A stretch of DNA of 53,259 nt from DASVBJ01 sp036375895 (GCA_036375895.1 DASVBJ010000299.1:1-53259), one strand, 5' to 3'; numbered from the stretch's first letter, positions 1 to 9,513 are shown. Notes: generated by a model not told the origin, from the letters alone. Made by a program: numbers and translations.

Positions 1-122
1 AGGGCGGCGTCGAGCAGCTCGAGGCCGTCACCGTCCTCGCGGGCCTGGCGGATGCGGCCGACGGCGGTGCGCGCGGCGAACAGCGTGCCCACCAGGGTCA
101 GGATGGTCCGGAACTTGTTCAC
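1..122 (-). CDS. Small hypothetical protein, 5' part only
   Basis: The GTG start at 122 overlaps the gatA stop codon in a GTGA junction, so this gene is translationally coupled to gatA. About 40 codons are visible before the window edge. The product begins with a short hydrophobic stretch (FRTILTLVGTLFAA) followed by a charged segment rich in Arg, Glu and Asp. I do not recognise a family. The 4-base overlap and operon position are the main evidence that it is real. Confidence 0.5.
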   Translation of the reverse strand, partial: MNKFRTILTLVGTLFAARTAVGRIRQAREDGDGLELLDAA

Positions 123-1627
123 AGCGCAGGCGCTCCCTCGATCAACAGGTGGCCCCACCGGTCGCGCAGGGCGTTCTCCAGGGCCCCGCCGAGCCGGTAG
201 AGCCGGTCGTCGGCCATCGGCGGCGCGATGACCTGCAGGCCGACGGGCAGCCCGTCGTCGGGCGAGAGCCCTACGGGCAGCGACATCGACGCGTTGCCGG
301 CAAGGTTCGACGGGATGGTGCACAGGTCGGCGAGGTACATCGCCAGCGGGTCGTCGACCCGCTCGCCGAGCTTGAACGCCGTCGTCGGCGTGGTCGGCGA
401 CAGCAGGACGTCCGCCCGCTCGAAGGCTGCCGCGAAGTCGCGGGCGATCAGGGTGCGGACCTTCTGCGCCTGGCCGTAGTAGGCGTCGTAGTAGCCGCTC
501 GAGAGCGCGTAGGTGCCGAGCATGATGCGCCGCTTCGCCTCGGCGCCGAAGCCGGCGTCGCGCGTCGCCGCCATCACCTCCTCGGCGCTCGCCGTCCCGT
601 CGTCGCCGACCCGCAGGCCGTACCGCATCGCGTCGAACCGGGCCAGGTTGCTCGAGCACTCGCTCGGCAGGATCAGGTAGTAGGCGGGCAGGGCGTAGTC
701 GAACGCCGGGCAGTCGACCTCGACGACCTCGGCTCCCAGCTCCCCGAGCAGCGCCACCGCCTCGTCGAACCGCTGCTGCACGCCCGGCTGGTAGCCCTCG
801 CCGGAGAACTGCCGGACGACCCCGACGCGCATCCCCCTGACCTCGCCGGCCCGCGCCGCCCCGACGACGTCCGGCACCGGCGCGTCGATCGAGGTCGAGT
901 CGAGCGGGTCATGCCCGGCGATCGTCGCGTGCAGCAGCGCCGCGTCGAGCACGGTCCGCGCGCACGGGCCGGCCTGGTCCAGGGACGACGCCAGGGCGAC
1001 GAGGCCGTAGCGGGACACCCCGCCGTACGTCGGCTTGACGCCCACCGTGCCGGTGACGGCAGCCGGCTGACGGATGGAGCCCCCGGTGTCGGTGCCGACA
1101 GCGATCGGCGCCTCGTACGCCGCCACCGCAGCCGCCGAGCCGCCACCGGAGCCGCCCGGGATGCGGTCGAGGTCCCAGGGGTTGTGGGTCGGCCCGTACG
1201 CGGAGTGCTCGGTCGAGGAGCCCATCGCGAACTCGTCCATGTTGGTCTTGCCGAGGATCACGACGCCGGCGTCGCGCAGGCGGGTGACCACGGTGGCGTC
1301 GTACGGCGGGACCCAGCCCTCGAGGATGCGCGAGCCGCAGGTCGTCGGCACGCCGCGGCTGGCGATCACGTCCTTCAGCGCGAGCGGCACGCCGGCCAGC
1401 GGTCCGAGCGGCTCACCCGCGGCGCGGCGCTCGTCGACGTCGCGGGCGGCGGCCAGCGCCCCGGCCGTGTCGACGTGCAGGAAGGCGTGGACCCGGTCGT
1501 CGACCGCCGCGATCCGGTCCAGGTGGGCCTGCGTGGCCTCGACGGCGCTGAGCTCGCCGGCGGCGACGGCGGCCGCGGTCTCGGCCGCCGTCAGCCGGGT
1601 CACGTCGGAGCCGGTCGTGGTGGTCAC
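119..1627 (-). CDS. gatA: Aspartyl/glutamyl-tRNA amidotransferase subunit A
   Basis: GatA (502 aa) is the amidase subunit of the GatCAB complex. It releases ammonia from glutamine to convert Glu-tRNA(Gln) or Asp-tRNA(Asn) to the amidated forms in the cytoplasm. The amidase-signature triad is visible: Lys85 (LALKDV), cis-Ser160 (PGGSGGGS) and nucleophile Ser184 (DTGGSIRQPAA), with the same spacing as characterised GatA enzymes. The length is typical. The GTG start overlaps the gatC stop by four bases, so gatC and gatA are coupled. gatB is not in the window and may lie beyond the left edge. The order ligA...gatC-gatA follows M. tuberculosis Rv3014c-Rv3011c. Confidence 0.97.
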   Translation of the reverse strand: MTTTTGSDVTRLTAAETAAAVAAGELSAVEATQAHLDRIAAVDDRVHAFLHVDTAGALAAARDVDERRAAGEPLGPLAGVPLALKDVIASRGVPTTCGSRILEGWVPPYDATVVTRLRDAGVVILGKTNMDEFAMGSSTEHSAYGPTHNPWDLDRIPGGSGGGSAAAVAAYEAPIAVGTDTGGSIRQPAAVTGTVGVKPTYGGVSRYGLVALASSLDQAGPCARTVLDAALLHATIAGHDPLDSTSIDAPVPDVVGAARAGEVRGMRVGVVRQFSGEGYQPGVQQRFDEAVALLGELGAEVVEVDCPAFDYALPAYYLILPSECSSNLARFDAMRYGLRVGDDGTASAEEVMAATRDAGFGAEAKRRIMLGTYALSSGYYDAYYGQAQKVRTLIARDFAAAFERADVLLSPTTPTTAFKLGERVDDPLAMYLADLCTIPSNLAGNASMSLPVGLSPDDGLPVGLQVIAPPMADDRLYRLGGALENALRDRWGHLLIEGAPAL

Positions 1628-1935
1628 GCCTCCTCCCCGAGGATGCGGGGAACCCGGAAGCGGCCGTCCTCCGCGTCGGGGGCCCCGGCCAGGGCCTCCT
1701 CCTGGGTGAGGCCCGGACGCACCTCGTCGTCACGCATGACGTTGGTGAGGGGCAGCGCGTGCGACGTGGGCGGCACCTGCTCGGTGTCGAGGTCACCGAT
1801 GCGCGAGACGGCGCCGATGATGACGTCGAGCTGCGCACCGAAGTGGTCGAGCTCCTCGTCGTCGAGCGCGAGCCTGGCCAGCCTGGCCAGGTGCGCCACG
1901 TCGTCACGCGTGATCGATGCCTTGCTGCTGCTCAT
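1624..1935 (-). CDS. gatC: Aspartyl/glutamyl-tRNA amidotransferase subunit C
   Basis: GatC (103 aa) is the small linker subunit that wraps and stabilises GatA and GatB. The start MSSSKASITRDDVAHLARLA has the usual GatC N-terminus (T/S-x-x-x-V-x-x-x-A-x-L-A-R). The ATG at 1935 is preferred over a longer upstream reading because AAGGAG lies just before it and the family is about 95-100 residues. A -10-like TAGGAT (1976..1971) overlaps the stop codon of the upstream GGDEF-EAL gene, so gatCA may have its own promoter there; I see no convincing -35. Confidence 0.95.
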   Translation of the reverse strand: MSSSKASITRDDVAHLARLARLALDDEELDHFGAQLDVIIGAVSRIGDLDTEQVPPTSHALPLTNVMRDDEVRPGLTQEEALAGAPDAEDGRFRVPRILGEEA

Positions 1936-1973
1936 GCGGAGAGCCGCTCCTTGCCGTCGGAAACCTGCCCATC

Positions 1974-4034
1974 CTAGGGGCGGACGGCTCCCGGCAGCCG
2001 CACGGTGTCCGCGGGCACCACGGCCTCCGTCCGCCGCTGCAGCCACGGCGTGAGGTCGTCCGCGGGCAGCGCCGGGCTGACCAGCCAGCCCTGTGCCGCG
2101 TCACAGCGCAGGGCTTGCAGCGCCACCCACGTCTCGGGCGTCTCGACCCCCTCGGCCACCACCCGCAGCCCGAGCGCGTGCCCGAGCTCGACGATGGAGC
2201 GCACGATGGCCGCGTCGTCGGCGTCGTGGGTCATCCGGTGCACGAACGACCGGTCGATCTTGATCTCCGAGACGGGCAGCCGCTTGAGGTGGACCAGCGA
2301 GGAGTACCCCGTGCCGAAGTCGTCGAGGCTGAGGGCCACGCCGAGCCGGCCGAGCGCCTCCAGCGCCTGGCTGATGCGACCCGGGTCGGCCATCAGCACG
2401 TGCTCGGTGATCTCCAGCTGCAGCGCCTTCGCGGGCAGGCGGTGCGCCGCGAGCAGCCGGCTCAACGCGTCGACGAACGCGACGTCGGCCAGGTCGCGCA
2501 CCGACACGTTGACCGACACCTGCAGCTCGAGCCCCTGACGCCACCACGCGGCGGCCTGGGACAGGGACTGCTCGAGCACCACCTCGGTGAGCTGGCGCAT
2601 GAGACCGCTCTGCTCGGCGAGATCGAGGAACCCGTCGGGTGTCAGGACCCCTCGCGCCGGGTGCCGCCACCGCACGAGCGCCTCCACGCCGACGGCGTCG
2701 CCGGACGGGAACGCGACCTTCGGCTGGTAGTGCATCTCGAGCTGGCCGGTCTCGATTCCTCGCCGCAGGTCGCCGAGCAGCCCGAGGCGGTGCAGCGAGT
2801 TGACGTCACGGTCCGGTCGGTACAGCTCGACGCCGGTGCGCGACTCCTTGGCCTGGTACATCGCCACGTCGGCCAGCCGGAGCAGCTGCTCGAACTCGGC
2901 GCCGTGGTCCGGGTGCACCGAGACGCCCACGCTCGCCTCGACCTGCAGCAGCATGCCGTCGAGGTGGAACGGCTCGTTGATCACCTCGCGGACGCGTTGC
3001 GCCGCCTCCACGGCCTGGTCGGCGCCCTCGATGCCCCCCAGCAGCACGGCGAACTCGTCACCGCCCAGCCGCGCGACGACGTCGCAGGGCCGTACGGAGT
3101 TCGCGAGCCGCGTGGCCGCGATCTCGAGCAGGCGGTCACCGGTGTGGTGCCCCAGGGTGTCGTTGATCTCCTTGAACCGGTCGAGGTCCAGCAGGCACAG
3201 GGCGAGCGGCTGGTGGGTACGCCGGGCCTCGTCCAGCGACCGGGCCGTCTTGTCCATCAGCATCTTGCGGTTGGCGAGGCCGGTCAGGCCGTCGTGCAGC
3301 GCCGCGTGCTCCTTCTCCAGCGAGATGGAGGCCGTCTTGTAGACCAGGAACAGGGGCAGCAGCAGGAGAGGCAGCAGCTGCCAGACCGTGCTGGCGAGCA
3401 CGACGACCACCGGCGACAGGACGAGCACGGCGAACGTGGTGACGGCGTAGTAGGAGAAGTCGGCGATGAACTCGTCCCACCAGCGGGACCTGTTCGCCAG
3501 CGCGAGCGCCGTCGCGACCAGCACCAGGTTGACGAGGAAGTAGACCACCCACGCGAGTGTCATCGCCGGCAGGTCGTGCGCATCGACCCGGTGCGGGTGT
3601 GACGGGCTCGGGTGCATGCCGGCCAGCAGCAGGACCAGCCACGCGGCGGCGAGGCACACGACGTACTGCCCGGTGTTGAAGACGATCCGCCAGAGCTGCT
3701 TGCGCCGGGCCACCTCGCCGAGCGCCACCGCGACCGCCTGCAGCAGCAGCGCCGGCCAGGGCCCCCAGTAGAAGAGGATCGCGAAGACGAAGGCGGTCGA
3801 CAGGGTGACGCCCTGCGGGTCGTAGAAGCCGGAGGTCACGACCGGCCGCAGCTCGCCGAGCATCAGCAGGCAGGCGATCAACCAGAACGCGCCGCCGAGC
3901 ACGGCCACGTCGCCGTCGGCGAGCTGCCACACCGCGGCCACGCAGAACCCGGCGCCGGCGAGCCCGCAGACACCGGCGAACGCCCAGGGGGCGCGCGGCT
4001 CCTCCGCTCGCGCGGCAGGCGCAGCCTGGCTCAT
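1974..4034 (-). CDS. Membrane GGDEF-EAL dual-domain c-di-GMP protein (copy 1)
   Basis: A 686-aa membrane protein predicted to make and/or degrade cyclic di-GMP. Order: about 240 N-terminal residues with several hydrophobic helices (an uncharacterised integral-membrane sensor), a GGDEF domain with intact GGDEF at 324-328 and an inhibitory I-site RPCD five residues before it, then an EAL domain (EAL at 451-453; ITEHVL, SLDDFGTGYSS, KIDRSF and AEGVE present). Both catalytic domains therefore look competent. The ATG at 4034 is chosen for the strong GGGGGAGG ribosome site; an ATG at 4067 lacks one. A paralogue lies immediately upstream in the same orientation. The two interrupt the otherwise conserved ligA-gatCA neighbourhood. 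Confidence 0.9.
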   Translation of the reverse strand: MSQAAPAARAEEPRAPWAFAGVCGLAGAGFCVAAVWQLADGDVAVLGGAFWLIACLLMLGELRPVVTSGFYDPQGVTLSTAFVFAILFYWGPWPALLLQAVAVALGEVARRKQLWRIVFNTGQYVVCLAAAWLVLLLAGMHPSPSHPHRVDAHDLPAMTLAWVVYFLVNLVLVATALALANRSRWWDEFIADFSYYAVTTFAVLVLSPVVVVLASTVWQLLPLLLLPLFLVYKTASISLEKEHAALHDGLTGLANRKMLMDKTARSLDEARRTHQPLALCLLDLDRFKEINDTLGHHTGDRLLEIAATRLANSVRPCDVVARLGGDEFAVLLGGIEGADQAVEAAQRVREVINEPFHLDGMLLQVEASVGVSVHPDHGAEFEQLLRLADVAMYQAKESRTGVELYRPDRDVNSLHRLGLLGDLRRGIETGQLEMHYQPKVAFPSGDAVGVEALVRWRHPARGVLTPDGFLDLAEQSGLMRQLTEVVLEQSLSQAAAWWRQGLELQVSVNVSVRDLADVAFVDALSRLLAAHRLPAKALQLEITEHVLMADPGRISQALEALGRLGVALSLDDFGTGYSSLVHLKRLPVSEIKIDRSFVHRMTHDADDAAIVRSIVELGHALGLRVVAEGVETPETWVALQALRCDAAQGWLVSPALPADDLTPWLQRRTEAVVPADTVRLPGAVRP

Positions 4035-4112
4035 GACACCTCCCCCTCGCGCCACGGAGGACGCCACATTCAGGTCGCTATCGGCAGGGACCTCCGCAAT
4101 CTGAACCGTCGG

Positions 4113-6227
4113 TCACCCGAACGGTGGCGATGGCTCGTGAACACCCGCCGAGACCGCCGCCCGGCGCCGTGCGGTGGGCAGGCGCAGCAGCGCCGCGTCG
4201 GCGCTGCGGGTGCGCAGCCAGTCGGTCACCTCGTCGGCCGGCAGCGCGGGGCTGTAGTACCACCCCTGCGCGCCGTCGCAGCCGAAGGCGCGCAGCTGGG
4301 CCACGGCCGCCTCGCTCTCGACGCCCTCTGCGACCACGGTCAGGCCGAGCGAGTGGCCGAGGTCGATGATCGACCGGACGATCATCGCGTCGTCCTCCGC
4401 GCCCTGTGGCTGGCCGAGCCGCTGCACGAACGAGCGGTCCACCTTGACCTCGCGCACCGGCAGCCGCTTGAGCAGGACGAGCGAGGAGTAGCCGGTGCCG
4501 AAGTCGTCCAGGCTGATGCGCACCCCGAGGTCGTCGAGCTCGGCGAGCGTCGCGGCCGCCCTGGCCACGTCGGCCATGAGGACCCGCTCGGTGATCTCCA
4601 GGCAGAGCAGGTGAGCCGGCAGGGCGTGGCGGAGCAGGCCGGTGCCGAGACGGGCCGCGAACTCCGCGTCGTGCAGGTCGCGCATCGACACGTTGATCGC
4701 GACCGGCACCGTGAGGCCCTGCCTGGCCCACTCCGCGGCCTGGCGCAGGGCGGTGTCGAGGACCAGCGCGGTGAGCCGCGGCATGAGCCCGGACTGCTCT
4801 GCGAGCGGGACGAACTCGTCGGGCAGCACGAGCCCCCGGGTGGGGTGGTTCCAGCGCAGCAGCGCCTCGACCCCCGCCGGCGACCCGTCGCACACCCGCA
4901 CCTTCGGCTGGTAGTGCAGCTCGAGCTCGCCACGGTCGACCGCACGGCGCAGGGCGCCCAGCAGCCCGAGCCGGCCGGGGCTGTTGGTGTCCCGCTCCGC
5001 GGCGTACGTCTCCAGACCGGTCCGCTCGGACTTGGCGAGGTACATCGCGACGTCGGCGCGCTGCAGCAGCTGCTCGACGTCGGTGCCGTGCTGGGGGTGC
5101 AGGGCGATGCCGATGCTCGGCTCCAGGTCGATGCGGGTGCCGTCGACGGTGAACGGCTCCTCGAAGGCGGCGAGGATGCGCCGGGCCACCTCCTGGGCCG
5201 CGGCGGTGTCACGCACGGCCGGCAGCAGGACGGCGAACTCGTCGCTGCCGAGCCGGGCGACCTGGTCGCCGGGCCGCAGGGTCCGCTCGAGACGCTCGGC
5301 CGACAGCTGCAGGACGCGGTCGCCGGCCCGGTGCCCCAGCGTCTCGTTGACCTCCTTGAAGCGGTCGAGGTCGAGCAGGAACAGGCCGGCCTTCTCCCCT
5401 CGCTCCTCGGCGAGCCGCAGCACCTCCCCCGCGTGGCGGAGCAGGAAGGTCCGGTTGGCGAGCCCGGTCAGCGGGTCGCGCAGGGCGGCCCGGTCCCGCT
5501 CCACCGACCCGGCCACGCTGGACTGCACGGCGAGCAGCGGCAGCAGGAACAGCGGCAGCAGCTGCCACTGGTGGGCCATGACGACGGCGACCAACGGCGC
5601 GATGCCGATCAGGGCTCCGTGCACGACGACCTGGAAGACGACGTCGGACCGTACGACGTGCAGCAGCCGACGACGCTCGAACAGCGCGATCGCCACCCAG
5701 ACGAAGCCGTTGTTGCAGACGAGGTAGACGACCCCCGCGACGGCGACGTACGCCGGGTCGCCGGCACCGGGCGGGGCCCCCACCTGCGGCAGGGCGGCCA
5801 GCGACCCCAGTCCGAGCACCCAGCCGGCGAGAGCCAGGCACAGCGTGTGCTGCCCCAGGTTGAAGGCGGTGCGCCACCAGGCCTTGCGCCACACGGCGCC
5901 GGTGAGCGCGGTGGCCAGCGCCTGCACGACGACGGCCGCCCCGAGGCCGAAGAACAGCAGGGCGGCGAAGCTGAACGCGGTGGACGTCGTCACCCCGACG
6001 GGGTCCGGCCGACCCGGGGTGAAGATGGGGCGCAGCTCGCCGATGAGCACCAGCCCGAGGGTCGCCCAGAAGGCCGGACGGCCACCGAGCTCGCGCAGGT
6101 CGCCGGACGAGGTGACGAGGAGGCCGGCGACACCGAGGCCGGTCACGGCGACCACCGCGATGTAGCCCCAGAACGGGGCTCCGGTGCGGGCGCCGGCGCG
6201 GTTGCGGTCCCCGCTCGTCCCGCCCAT
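4113..6227 (-). CDS. Membrane GGDEF-EAL dual-domain c-di-GMP protein (copy 2)
   Basis: A 704-aa paralogue of the downstream gene with the same plan: N-terminal membrane helices (for example YIAVVAVTGLGVAGLLV), GGDEF, EAL. The diguanylate cyclase signature reads GSDEF (from residue 327) instead of GGDEF, so cyclase activity is less certain. The I-site RPGD is present. The EAL domain (EAL from residue 454; ITERVL, SLDDFGTGYSS, KVDRSF, AEGVE) keeps its metal and catalytic residues, so phosphodiesterase activity is the safer guess. The start at 6227 is where membrane-sensor similarity begins. Longer open reading into ligA is only absence of stops. A promoter-like pair lies at 6356-6383. Confidence 0.88.
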   Translation of the reverse strand: MGGTSGDRNRAGARTGAPFWGYIAVVAVTGLGVAGLLVTSSGDLRELGGRPAFWATLGLVLIGELRPIFTPGRPDPVGVTTSTAFSFAALLFFGLGAAVVVQALATALTGAVWRKAWWRTAFNLGQHTLCLALAGWVLGLGSLAALPQVGAPPGAGDPAYVAVAGVVYLVCNNGFVWVAIALFERRRLLHVVRSDVVFQVVVHGALIGIAPLVAVVMAHQWQLLPLFLLPLLAVQSSVAGSVERDRAALRDPLTGLANRTFLLRHAGEVLRLAEERGEKAGLFLLDLDRFKEVNETLGHRAGDRVLQLSAERLERTLRPGDQVARLGSDEFAVLLPAVRDTAAAQEVARRILAAFEEPFTVDGTRIDLEPSIGIALHPQHGTDVEQLLQRADVAMYLAKSERTGLETYAAERDTNSPGRLGLLGALRRAVDRGELELHYQPKVRVCDGSPAGVEALLRWNHPTRGLVLPDEFVPLAEQSGLMPRLTALVLDTALRQAAEWARQGLTVPVAINVSMRDLHDAEFAARLGTGLLRHALPAHLLCLEITERVLMADVARAAATLAELDDLGVRISLDDFGTGYSSLVLLKRLPVREVKVDRSFVQRLGQPQGAEDDAMIVRSIIDLGHSLGLTVVAEGVESEAAVAQLRAFGCDGAQGWYYSPALPADEVTDWLRTRSADAALLRLPTARRRAAVSAGVHEPSPPFG

Positions 6228-6355
6228 CCGCCCCCCTGTGTCGGCACCGCCGCGACGGCCGGCCCGAGCGGCCGGTCCGCACCGGCTGCTCATCCTGGGG
6301 CAGGACCGCCCTGCGGGTAATCGGCCGGCAAGGTGATCATGCCTCGTCCGGACGG

Positions 6356-6383
6356 ATGATACAGAGCGCTCCGCGCCGGTCAC
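6356..6383 (-). promoter_or_regulatory. Candidate promoter for the GGDEF-EAL pair
   Basis: On the minus strand GTGACC (6383..6378) is followed after 16 bases by TATCAT (6361..6356), close to TTGACA/TATAAT. It lies in the 164-base gap between the ligA stop and the start at 6227, leaving a 5' leader of about 120 bases. The rest of that gap shows no gene. Confidence 0.4.
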
Positions 6384-6391
6384 GGAACGTG

Positions 6392-8488
6392 CTAGCCATC
6401 GGCCGATCGAGTCGCTGCCCGCGCGGCGTCCGGCCCCTGCTCGAGCAAGACCCGGAAGCCTGCCTCGTCGAGCACCGGCACGCCGAGCTGGACCGCCTTC
6501 TCCGCCTTGGACCCCGGGCTGTCGCCGACGACGACGAAGTCGGTCTTCTTCGACACCGAGCTGGCGGCCCGGCCGCCCCGGGCCTGGATGGCCTCGGTGG
6601 CCTGGTCGCGGGAGAAGCCCTCGAGGGATCCGGTGACCACCACCGACAGCCCCTCCAGCGGGCGGGGGCCCTCGTCGAGGGCCTCCTCCTCCATGCGCAC
6701 CCCGGCCTCGCGCCACTTGTGCACGACCTCGAGGTGCCAGTCCACGCCGAACCACTCCCGCACCGCGGCGGCGATGGTGGGCCCCACGCCGTCGACCGAC
6801 GCGAGCTCCTCCTCGGACGCCTCCCGGATGCGGTCGAGGGACCGGAACTCGCGGGCCAGCGCCTGGGCGGCGGTGGGCCCCACGTGGCGGATCGACAGTC
6901 CGACGAGGACGCGCCACAGCGGGCGCTCGCGGGCGCTGTCGAGGTTGGCGAGCAGCTTGGCGCCGTTGGCCGTGAGGCCGCCGTCCTTGCGACGGAACAG
7001 CTCGGTGCGCAGCAGGTCGTCCTCGGTCAGCCCGAACAGGTCGCCCTCGTCCTCGAGCACTCCCGCCTCGAGCAGGGCCTGGGCCGCCTCGTAGCCGAGC
7101 ACCTCGATGTCGAACGCCCCGCGCCCGGCCACGAAGAAGAGCCGCTCGCGCAGCTGCGCGGGGCAGGACCGGCTGTTGGGGCAGCGGATGTCGACGTCGC
7201 CCTCCTTGGCGGGCGCGAGCGGCGTGCCGCAGCCGCCCACCTCGGGCGGACAGACGGTGGGCATGACGAACTCGCGCTCCGACCCGTCCCGCAGGTCGAC
7301 GACCGGGCCGACGACCTCCGGGATGACGTCACCGGCCTTGCGCAGCACCACCGTGTCACCGATGAGCACGCCCTTGCGCCGCACCTCGTTGGCGTTGTGC
7401 AAGGTGGCCATCTCCACGGTCGAGCCGCTGACGAACACCGGCTCCATCACGGCGTACGGCGTGACCCGGCCGGTGCGCCCGACGTTGACCCGGATGTCGA
7501 GCAGCTTGGTGTTGACCTCCTCCGGGGGGTACTTGAAGGCGATCGCCCACCGGGGTGCCCGGGACGTCGAGCCGAGCCGGCGCTGGACGGCGACCTCGTC
7601 GACCTTCACGACGACGCCGTCGATCTCGTGCTCGACGTCGTGCCGGTGCTCGCCGTAGTGGGCGATGTAGCCCTCGACGCCGGCCAGGTCGTCGACCACG
7701 CGGTAGCGCTCGCTCACCGGCAGGCCCCAGGCGCGCAGTGCCTCGTACGACTCGGACTGGCGCGCCGGGTTGAACCCGTCGCGGGCACCCACGCCGTGGA
7801 CGACCATGCGCAGCGGCCGCGTCGCGGTGACCCGCGGGTCCTTCTGGCGCAGCGAGCCGGCGGCGGCGTTGCGCGGGTTGGCGAACGGCGCCTTGCCCGC
7901 CTCGACCAGCCGGGCGTTGAGCTCGCCGAACGCCGCGACCGGGAAGAACACCTCGCCGCGCACCTCGAGCTGCTCGGGCACCCCGACTCCGTCGAGCGAG
8001 CTCGGCACGCCGGCGATCGTGCGGACGTTGAGGGTGACGTCCTCGCCGGTGACGCCGTTGCCCCGGGTGAGGGCTCGCACCAGCCGGCCCCGCCGGTAGA
8101 GCAGGTTGACCGCCAGGCCGTCGACCTTGATCTCGCACAGGTAGTGGACGTCGGCGCCGCCGGAATCGCGCTCGACACGCTCCGCCCAGGCGGCGAGCTC
8201 GTCGTCTGAGAAGGCGTTGTCGAGGCTCATCATGCGCTCGAGGTGGTCGACCGCCGTGAACTCGGTCGAGAACGTGCCGCCCACCGTCTGCGTCGGCGAG
8301 TCGGGGGTGCGCAGCTCCGGGTGACGGTCCTCGAGGGCCTTCAGCTCGCGCATGATCGCGTCGTACTCGGCGTCGCTGATCGTCGGCGCGTCGCGCACGA
8401 AGTAGGCGAACCGCGCCTGCTCGATCTGCTCGACCAGCGTGACGTGCCGGTGCCGTGCCTCCACGTCGAGCGCGTCGTCCTCAGCCAC
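6392..8488 (-). CDS. ligA: NAD-dependent DNA ligase LigA
   Basis: LigA (698 aa) seals nicks during replication and repair using NAD+. The adenylation domain contains KVDG with the nucleotide-accepting lysine at 121. The OB domain is followed by a four-cysteine zinc finger (CPPEVGGC ... RCPNSRSC, about 415-450), helix-hairpin-helix repeats (SIRHVGPTAAQALA, SVDGVGPTIAAAV) and a C-terminal BRCT domain (about 610-690, GLSVVVTGSLEGFSRDQ). All domains are present and the length is normal. The GTG start directly abuts the TGA of the upstream MetE-like gene, with GGAGGG a few bases before it. Confidence 0.97.
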   Translation of the reverse strand: MAEDDALDVEARHRHVTLVEQIEQARFAYFVRDAPTISDAEYDAIMRELKALEDRHPELRTPDSPTQTVGGTFSTEFTAVDHLERMMSLDNAFSDDELAAWAERVERDSGGADVHYLCEIKVDGLAVNLLYRRGRLVRALTRGNGVTGEDVTLNVRTIAGVPSSLDGVGVPEQLEVRGEVFFPVAAFGELNARLVEAGKAPFANPRNAAAGSLRQKDPRVTATRPLRMVVHGVGARDGFNPARQSESYEALRAWGLPVSERYRVVDDLAGVEGYIAHYGEHRHDVEHEIDGVVVKVDEVAVQRRLGSTSRAPRWAIAFKYPPEEVNTKLLDIRVNVGRTGRVTPYAVMEPVFVSGSTVEMATLHNANEVRRKGVLIGDTVVLRKAGDVIPEVVGPVVDLRDGSEREFVMPTVCPPEVGGCGTPLAPAKEGDVDIRCPNSRSCPAQLRERLFFVAGRGAFDIEVLGYEAAQALLEAGVLEDEGDLFGLTEDDLLRTELFRRKDGGLTANGAKLLANLDSARERPLWRVLVGLSIRHVGPTAAQALAREFRSLDRIREASEEELASVDGVGPTIAAAVREWFGVDWHLEVVHKWREAGVRMEEEALDEGPRPLEGLSVVVTGSLEGFSRDQATEAIQARGGRAASSVSKKTDFVVVGDSPGSKAEKAVQLGVPVLDEAGFRVLLEQGPDAARAATRSADG

Positions 8489-9511
8489 TCATCCCTCCGG
8501 GTCGTCGACGAGCACCTGGGCGGCCTCGCCACAGCGTCGCAGCGCTCCCCGAGCCTGGTCGGGCGTGACGCCGGCCAACCCGCAGGTCGGGGTCACGACG
8601 ACCTGCTCGGCCGCCGCCTCCGGTCGCAGACCGAGACGCCGCCACAGCCTCCGTACGGGCTCGACCGTAGTGGCTGGGTCGGACAGTGGCGCGCCGGACG
8701 TGGGGACCACACCGGCGAACAGCACGACCCCCGCCTCGAGCGCCTCGCCCAGGTCGTCGTCCAGCGTCTCGCCGACGAGGCCGAGGTCCAGCGAGACGCC
8801 CGCCGCGCCGGCGCGCCGGAGCAGGCCGAGCGGCACCGCCGCCGCGCAGCAGTGCACCAGCACCGGTGCCCCGAGCGAGGCGACGGCCCCGACCACCCGG
8901 CCGAGCGCGGCCTCCGCCTCGGCGTCCTCGACCGGCCCGAGCGTGCGGAACCCCGAGTAGGACCGGACCCGGCCCATCAGCACGTCGGGCAGCGACGGCT
9001 CGTCGAGCTGTACGACGAGACGGGCCGCGGGGACCCGGCGGGCCACGTCGGCGACGTGCGCGGCCAGCCCCTCGGCCAGCGAGTCGGCCAGGTCGCGGCG
9101 AGCCCCGCGGTCGGCCAGCGCCGCCTCGCCGCGGGTGAGACGCAGTCCGGCGGCGAGCGTCCACGGCCCGGCGACCTGCAGCTTGAGCGGCCCGTCGTAG
9201 CCGGCCGCGCGCTCCTCGAGCGCATCGAGGTCGTGGTCGAGGAAGGCCCGGCCGCGCCGCTCGTCGCCCCCGGGCCGGTCGACCAGCCGCCAGCCGGACG
9301 GCTGCAGGTCCACGTGCAGGTCGGCCAGCACCGTCGCGGCCCGCCCCACCAGGTCGGCGCCCGGGCCGCGCGCGGGCAGCTCGGGCAGGAACGGCAGCTC
9401 GGGCACCGCGTCGAACGTGACGGCCACCGCCTCGCCGGGGTCGCTGCCGGGCATCGAGCCGACACCGGTCGCCGCTCCCGGCGCCGCGAGCCGGACGGAG
9501 CCTTCACCCAC
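8489..9511 (-). CDS. MetE C-terminal-like protein (Rv3015c type)
   Basis: A 340-aa protein related to the catalytic C-terminal half of cobalamin-independent methionine synthase (UROD/MetE-like TIM barrel). The zinc site is recognisable: His220 and Cys222 (VHCCA, the HxC motif) and Cys310 (TPTCGLAG). It lacks the N-terminal MetE half, as do the homologues found at this position between mnmA and ligA in many actinobacteria (Rv3015c in M. tuberculosis). Its substrate is not established, so a full methionine synthase label would be too strong. The GTG at 9511 overlaps the end of the preceding deaminase gene. The next gene, ligA, starts directly at its stop. Confidence 0.8.
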   Translation of the reverse strand: MGEGSVRLAAPGAATGVGSMPGSDPGEAVAVTFDAVPELPFLPELPARGPGADLVGRAATVLADLHVDLQPSGWRLVDRPGGDERRGRAFLDHDLDALEERAAGYDGPLKLQVAGPWTLAAGLRLTRGEAALADRGARRDLADSLAEGLAAHVADVARRVPAARLVVQLDEPSLPDVLMGRVRSYSGFRTLGPVEDAEAEAALGRVVGAVASLGAPVLVHCCAAAVPLGLLRRAGAAGVSLDLGLVGETLDDDLGEALEAGVVLFAGVVPTSGAPLSDPATTVEPVRRLWRRLGLRPEAAAEQVVVTPTCGLAGVTPDQARGALRRCGEAAQVLVDDPEG

Positions 9512-9513
9512 CG

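Noticed and set aside
149..2053. Long plus-strand open frame (634 codons) opposite gatA and gatC
   Set aside because: It is antisense to two clear housekeeping genes, is rich in Arg, Gly and Val with no domain, and arises from the strong GC bias at third codon positions.
3612..6320. 902-codon plus-strand open frame opposite the GGDEF-EAL genes
   Set aside because: Low-complexity Gly/Arg/Glu/Gln-rich translation with no recognisable fold; a mirror frame of real genes.
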